A program made the position numbers and the translations under genes. Of a DNA stretch of 64,000 bases, positions 58,416 through 64,000 are shown piece by piece. Source of the stretch: Schistocerca nitens (taxonomy: Eukaryota > Arthropoda > Insecta > Orthoptera > Acrididae); the NCBI RefSeq assembly GCF_023898315.1, contig NC_064616.1, positions 708,751,389-708,815,388 on the forward strand, read 5' to 3'. Position 1 is the first letter of the stretch, and every line of letters starts with the position of its first letter. The notes beneath the pieces are model-generated. The model was given only the letters and a program-made list of their open reading frames with translations. It did no database searches and was not told the DNA's origin.

Positions 58416-61200
58416 CCAATCTTGTATTACTGAAAAGTGCTGCTGAATAAGAAGTAATAAATAATATTTAGCTTATAACAATTCTGTCATGCGGGGAAGG
58501 AAATGAATTCTACTCTGTAAAGTACAGGGGGGAGGGGGGGAATTGTGGATGAAATGGTTGTCTACCTGTAAATGTGTTACAAGCCAGAGGTAAAATTATG
58601 GGAAAACCATGTAATGCTTCATAAATAATAGTAACATTATCAAGAAGTGACATACATCTATATTAAATTTCTTCCTATCTCTCCTGTGTTTTAGCGTGAG
58701 GAGTATGGAATTCTTTGCCTCAGTATCCAAAGTGAACATGAATTTCTCATGAAGGAATTGAAAATGCCACTTCACATTGAACTTTTTCCACATTGATAAA
58801 AAAAAGTTATACAAAACAGGCACTGAGGGCCAGTTAGTGTTTCAATAAAAAAGTTATCCTCTTCCACTGGTTGTTTGAAATGTAGGGATTCAACCGATTT
58901 TAGTTTTGAAGATTTTAACTACTTCTCAGCCATTTACCTCTCACTAATTTTGTCTTACCATAAACACCAAAGAGACATCAACATCAAGAATTCTAACAAC
59001 TCGAAGAAAACACACCAGTCTTGTTGCACACGCATTGATAACAAACTAATGGTGTAGGCAGAGAGGTTGAGAGGTGGAGGGGAACTGCTGGCTCACAGCG
59101 GTGGCGGGCAAGTAGTGTGGGTACTCATGGATGCCTGCACCTGCATAAACGCATTTGCCCACCTCTGGCTTAAACTGTTAAATTTATTTGATGTTAAATG
59201 ATGAACTGTTAACAGAAAGTGACATGTCATAATGAGAAGGGTAATTGAACATGGAGGATAATCAAGAATTTGTGTAGGGGCATCTGTGTCAACACTATCT
59301 TGACATGTAAAGTTTTATTTTCATTTTCTGTTTCATGCATGCCCTGGCAGAATCTCATGCATAAGTGTTATGCATGAAATTCTGGAAATTTGTGTAATGT
59401 AACAGATCCACATTAATGAATAGTTGATCATGGTGCATCAATCTAGTAAACAAACTGATAGATTTTTTACGATACACGTAAATGTTTATCAACATATTTT
59501 TATTTTTGTTCATTTTAAATAATATTCACTATGTTATATCAAAAGTTAATATAGTATCTTTACCCAATTTTTGTAAAAGCAATGGTATTACTGTATGATT
59601 AGTCTTTTTTTTATAATTTGAAGTGGAATCAAAATGCATGAAATGATTGTATATGATAAGAACTTTAGATGCAAATGTTAGCAAAATGTAAGGTAAACTA
59701 ATTATTTTGGTAACTTAAAAACATAATGCTAATTTTAATTGGAATGAATGCAAACTTATTAATTCTTACTACAGAAATTGTAATTATATTTTGTCATTTA
59801 TGCCAAGGCACATTTATGTAACTTAACTATCAATTGTAATTATAACAAAGTGTTGTTGTCAATAACACATGTACTAGCTCACAATGATAAAAATATATGT
59901 ACGTCCCAGCAACTGAACCTAAGAAATGAATGCATTGCAGAAGAGTAAAATGCAGCCCAATTGAGTACATGGCAGCTGTGGGCAATTGAAACATTGTACA
60001 AGTACAGTACATGTGTGTAATTTATATTTCATGAAAAGGAAGTTAAAAAGTTAATAAATACAGCAAGTAAATTTATCTGAGGTTGACAAGTTTTTATTTA
60101 AATATTATCCAGCTATAACTAGAATGCTTACATACTCTCAGATGAACAATTTAGGACTTATATTATTGTAAGAAACAGCACAAATAGTTAATTTTTGGAA
60201 CAACTGGACATGCAACAAGTGACATTCGGCTGCTTGAATAGACTAACATTACAGAAAACTTCATAGTCATTTTGAACCTACTGCAATTATTATTGTGGTT
60301 TTTATCATTATTACAAAGCAGGGCCTATTACATCTTCCATTCCCATGTTTTCTTCCAGTTTCTTCGGGTTTTAAATGGTGGTTTCCTGATCTTACTGTTC
60401 TCTCATCCAACTTATTAGTGTACAATATAGATAATTTTATTTTCTTCCCCCATATCATTGATAGTAACTGATTCTTTTGCTTCATTACTTCAGATTTTAA
60501 TTTTTTTTACACATTGACATTTAATTATGTCAACTGTGAAGTAACCATCAAATCCACTATTACTAATTTGTACCAGTACGTATCTTTGTATATCTACATA
60601 TCATTTGTTTGTGTTTTGTACATAATACATTCATAAAATTTTGTGCTTGATAGAGATTATCCACTTTCCTGGGTTTTCCACATTCGTTGTAGATACCTTA
60701 ATTTGCAAGGAACACAAACTGCAGAAGCTGCAGTGTTCGTGAAGTCCTTTTTCATACGATACTTCTTCCCACAATCTGAGTAGACCTTGTCTGTAACCAT
60801 ACAAAATTTAGCTATATGTGCACATTCTCTACACTTTACACATGCTTGCACTGTTAAACAGTGGATGACAACAATGGATCTAAACCCCACATAGATTTGC
60901 TTTCTCTGTATCAGAATCTTCCTTAGTTTTGAATAACTTCAAAGGTGTTATGCACTATGAGTGTATGTTTGGGGCATGTTCTGAATTTTGCCTTTACCTC
61001 CTATTCAAATTCCTGTCTACTAAAATTGTTTACCAGGTTCTGTTCATAAACCATGCCTAAGAAGTCCTTTCTTGCAAGATTTGACTCAACATGATACAAT
61101 ATGATGGAGGGTCTTATCTTCCTCAGTTGTTCACATTTCAGTTCCTCTTTTAACTATGAATTTTCAAGAACTTCTTGCTATCTTTCTCGACCTTAATTTC
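58416..61200. other. No gene recognised
   Basis: AT-rich. A minus-strand ORF at 60890-60657 (77 codons) has paired Cys residues (CVKCRECAHIAKFC, CVPCKLRYLQ), which might be a zinc-binding relic, but there is no second supporting feature. A G run lies at 58527-58540. Confidence 0.4.
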
Positions 61201-61201
61201 T

Positions 61202-61498
61202 TCAGTTAATGTTTTCTTTGTGGTCCTCATATTCTTTTTTTATTCTCTCCTGTCTATGATCTAATAAATCAGCAGATCTCTTTCTTAGTGTTTTAGAACC
61301 CTTGTTATCTTGAGCTCTAACAAAGATATAGCTTTCTTGTTTTGTCACACTTGCCTCTATTTTGAATGTTGCTGGCACCTTGTCTGAGGTTCCTGCAACA
61401 GTTGTAAATGTCTCAAATGAAAATTTTCTTTCTCCAACTCTGTTATTTGGCTGTTGAGCCTGCATTGATGTACTGACCCAGCTGAAAGCTTCCTCCAT
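61202..61498 (-). other. Unrecognised minus-strand ORF, 98 codons
   Basis: MEEAFSWVSTSMQAQQPNN to a Lys/Glu-rich end (RKRSADLLDHRQERIKKEYE). The overlapping frame 61614-61357 contains LTTSKISEAMNELWRKL. The Lys/Glu-rich end is gene-like, but I cannot assign a family, and the ORF overlaps one arm region of the inverted repeat nearby. It may be a transposon or host relic. Confidence 0.25.
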
Positions 61499-61535
61499 AA
61501 TTCATTCATGGCTTCTGATATTTTAGAAGTTGTTA

Positions 61536-61655
61536 GATGGTCAGGTCCTGCAGAAAGAGTCATCACTTCTGTCTCTAAGCTGGTCATAGGATGTGTTCCA
61601 AAAATGAACTGCATAGAGACAGAAGTGATGACACTTTCTGCACGACCTGACCATC
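61536..61655. repeat. 45-bp inverted repeat with 30-bp loop
   Basis: Arms 61536-61580 (GATGGTCAGGTCCTGCAGAA onward) and 61611-61655 pair over 45 positions with three mismatches. The loop is 61581-61610. Confidence 0.95.
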
Positions 61656-61699
61656 ATTTTGCAGGACAGTGCACAAGCACGTACAGTACAAGCTGTTAC

Positions 61700-62529
61700 T
61701 AATTTGTTTGACTGATGGGGCTGCTAAGTGCTATACCAGATACTGCACTCCCCTGACTTAAGCCCTCATAAGTTCAGCTCGATTTTCTAAACTGAAGGAA
61801 ACACTTCACGGCATTCGCTTCAGAAATGCTACAAATTCATCGGGCAATAGACCGTGCCACTCGAACTGTCAACACACCTGGCACTGCTAAGAGTATCCTA
61901 CGACTTCCACATCACTGGCAACAGGTTATACACAATGCTGGTGACTACTTTTAAGGTCAGTAAAACTTAGAAACATGTATATATTTTGTACAAGCTGTAA
62001 ATAAATAGTTGCCACTATTAAAGTTCCAACCCTCATATATATACATGCATAAATATACTGTTTTTTTCCATCTGGTACAATCTATGTCCCTTTATATAAG
62101 TTTTTATGTTGAAACCATGTACTCATGATGAATATATTATTGTCAATGGTGAAGTTGATCAAATGGGTGCCCTTTCCACTGCTCCCTTGACACAGACTTG
62201 CATTACTGCTTACTGGTTTATAGGTGGCTACTTGATCCACTTTGTTATTAAAGTCAGACTATACTATTTTAACATTATGGTTTGGCAACAAATTATACAC
62301 ATAATCTAATTCAGTGTAAAATTCCTCCTTTATGAATCCCCTTTATCCTTGTATGGTGAGTGTGCATTCAAGGACATGTCACTGTTACAGAAAGCAGTGG
62401 TAATGTAGGAGGCATTTTTAGCAAGCAGAATAGAATGGAAATTGAGATTAATGCAAGGGTCACAGTGAAGATAGAACTTATTTTGGCTTATGGGACATGC
62501 CGTGCAGTAGAGCAGTTTCAAGAAGTTTT
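61700..62529. other. No gene recognised
   Basis: AT-rich sequence with incidental ORFs only. Confidence 0.4.
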
Positions 62530-63008
62530 GAAATAAGACTACCAGAGGATAATTCTCCTGTTAGCTCTATATGGGTCTCAAACATTTACATTAAGGAAAA
62601 CAGATGAAGAAAAACTGTTAGTCTTCAAAGGTAAGATACTAAGAAAAATATTGGGTTGCAAGAGGGACACCCAGTCACAGGAATGGAGTATGTTAAAAAA
62701 CCAAGAACTGACAAATCTATACTCTCAAGCTGTTATTGCCCAAAGGATGAAGATCAGAAGATTGATGTGGGCAGGGCACCTAATTAAGATGAAAGAGGAA
62801 GGCTACTGCAAGTAGCATTATCAGAATCTGTGAAAGGCAGAAGGCACCAGGGTAGGCTACAGTCATGATGGAAAGATGAAGTGGTGAGGGAGCTCAGAAA
62901 GGGAGAAGGGACCATGAAAGTTGGGAACAGGAATGATTGGTGAAGGAATGTAGAGAACACGTATGGTCTCCCAGGCTAAAGTGACAATTAAGAAGAAGAA
63001 GAAGAATA
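62530..63008 (+). mobile_element. LINE 3' end
   Basis: The C-terminal tail of a non-LTR RT on +: LLALYGSQTFTLRKTDEEKL, RKILGCKRDTQSQEWSML and RMKIRRLMWAGHLIKMKEEG, the same type of tail domain as in the LINEs at 20.2 and 34.5 kb (the GHxxRM-like block). Frameshifts follow, and the element ends in an (AAG)n tail at 62991-63008. Everything upstream of the tail domain is missing. Confidence 0.8.
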
Positions 63009-63109
63009 AGAATATACTGTTTCAACCTAGGGGTATACGGTGTTCTCAAGCACACTGTAAATACATTGTAAATACTGTTTTTCTGCTGACCAATGATGGC
63101 TCAAGAAAA

Positions 63110-64000
63110 CATCACCAAAGTGCGTGTCATTTACGACGACGGCCGAGTTTAGGTTCGTTCTGTGCATCTGACGTCACAAAACACAGTCAGCCAATGAACA
63201 GAGAACGACTTGCCAGAGCTCGACTGCAGTGCAGAGCACGGACGAGTGTCTTCAGTTTTAGAAACGTTCAGTCATAAATAAAGTAATTGAACAAAAACAA
63301 TGTCTTGACAGCAGACTTTGTTTTATAGAAAGTTTGGAAAAAGCATTCTTTATACCAATTGCTTCATATTCTATTAATTAATTAAACCAAACAACCAATA
63401 AGCCTCCTAATTCAGGCGACAGCAAGGGAAGGTGTTTGTATCATTCTCACTAACTGCTTTTTCGCAATAAAGAACAGCGGTAATTGTTTATTTCCTGTTG
63501 TACTTCGATGAAACGTGAGTAATTCATAGTCATACCAACAGTGTTTGCCGGTATTTTGCATGACATTTTAAAGTCCTCCGGGAGTTCTATTGAAAGACGC
63601 GCTGCGTTAGCGTAATGGTTAAAGTATGTGGCTACTAAGAGAAAGGTTCTGAGTTCAAACCTTGTTTGGTGCTTAACATTTTCTTTATTTAAAAACAATA
63701 TCAAAGTGTCTTACTTCGTGAATTTTATTTGTTTGAATATATTTTTTTGAAATTTCTAGTAGCAACTAAAATCTACCATACGGAAAGTATACGCTATGGA
63801 CTTTTACCTTTGCAAACTCTTCAAAATTTCGTGCAATAGTTTACTACATCTAATGCTGCACAATAACTGTATTGAACATCGAAACAAAATTAAGTCATTT
63901 ATGGGGGGAAGGTATCAGTCAAGAAGATGTGTAAAAATCAAATTTTTGGGCCAAATATTTTTTGTGAAATCGAATGATAAAGTGTGACAAAGCAGTCGAA
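63110..64000. repeat. Composite repeat with tRNA-like segment, runs off the window
   Basis: No coding. At 63601-63670 a tRNA-like stretch has an A-box-like TAGCGTAATGGTTAAAG and a B-box-like GAGTTCAAACC. The flanking sequence (CTGACGTCACAAAACACAGT onward) appears to belong to the same interspersed repeat; this is a judgement from its even character, with no second copy in the window to prove it. Confidence 0.35.

Overview
The window looks like a piece of a large, repeat-rich insect genome, most likely an orthopteran (locust or grasshopper type). The evidence is AT-rich intergenic DNA with long dinucleotide arrays, several tRNA-derived SINEs with clean target-site duplications, many Tc1/mariner copies, many 5'-truncated non-LTR retrotransposons, and no bacterial-style gene packing. 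The species assignment is inference. Very little is ordinary host gene: one candidate terminal coding exon of a Gly/Pro/Tyr-rich structural protein (2403-2525), and one unrecognised coding-like remnant at 15.4-16.2 kb.

The central feature is a decayed Polinton/Maverick (adintovirus-like) element at about 22.99-42.71 kb. Its ends carry imperfect inverted homology (23123-23246 against 42471-42712). Reading left to right on the + strand are two unrecognised ORFs, a packaging ATPase, a small coiled-coil protein, a conserved unknown, a retroviral-type integrase with a C-terminal chromodomain-like segment, a phospholipase A2 protein with a parvovirus-type active site, an adenain-like cysteine protease, a penton-like minor capsid protein, the major capsid protein and one more unknown. 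On the - strand are a protein-primed-type family B DNA polymerase and, between it and the right end, a small gene with five introns whose splice sites and phases fit together. Most genes carry only one to a few stops or frameshifts. The element is old enough to be dead but young enough to read. It has itself been hit by a SINE, a LINE tail, a solo LTR, a Tc1-like transposon and a LINE with a 632-codon ORF.

Left of the Polinton: LINE copies (1.4-2.2, 3.0-6.5 and 13.3-15.4 kb on one family; 20.2-22.2 kb on another), Tc1-like elements (4.0-5.7 and 6.5-8.3 kb), an internally deleted mariner (9.1-9.75 kb), five short SINEs (160-220 bp) and one long 481-bp tRNA-headed repeat, microsatellites, a diverged 180-bp tandem duplication and a possible gypsy-like remnant. 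Right of it: a LINE (42.8-44.4 kb), an old LINE split by an 8-bp-TSD hAT element that carries a copia pol fragment (45.4-49.2 kb), a Tc1-like element with an internally triplicated segment (50.5-52.1 kb), a possible LTR element (56.4-57.65 kb), a SINE (58.2 kb), a near-perfect 45-bp inverted repeat (61.5 kb), a LINE 3' end (62.5-63.0 kb) and a composite repeat running off the right edge.
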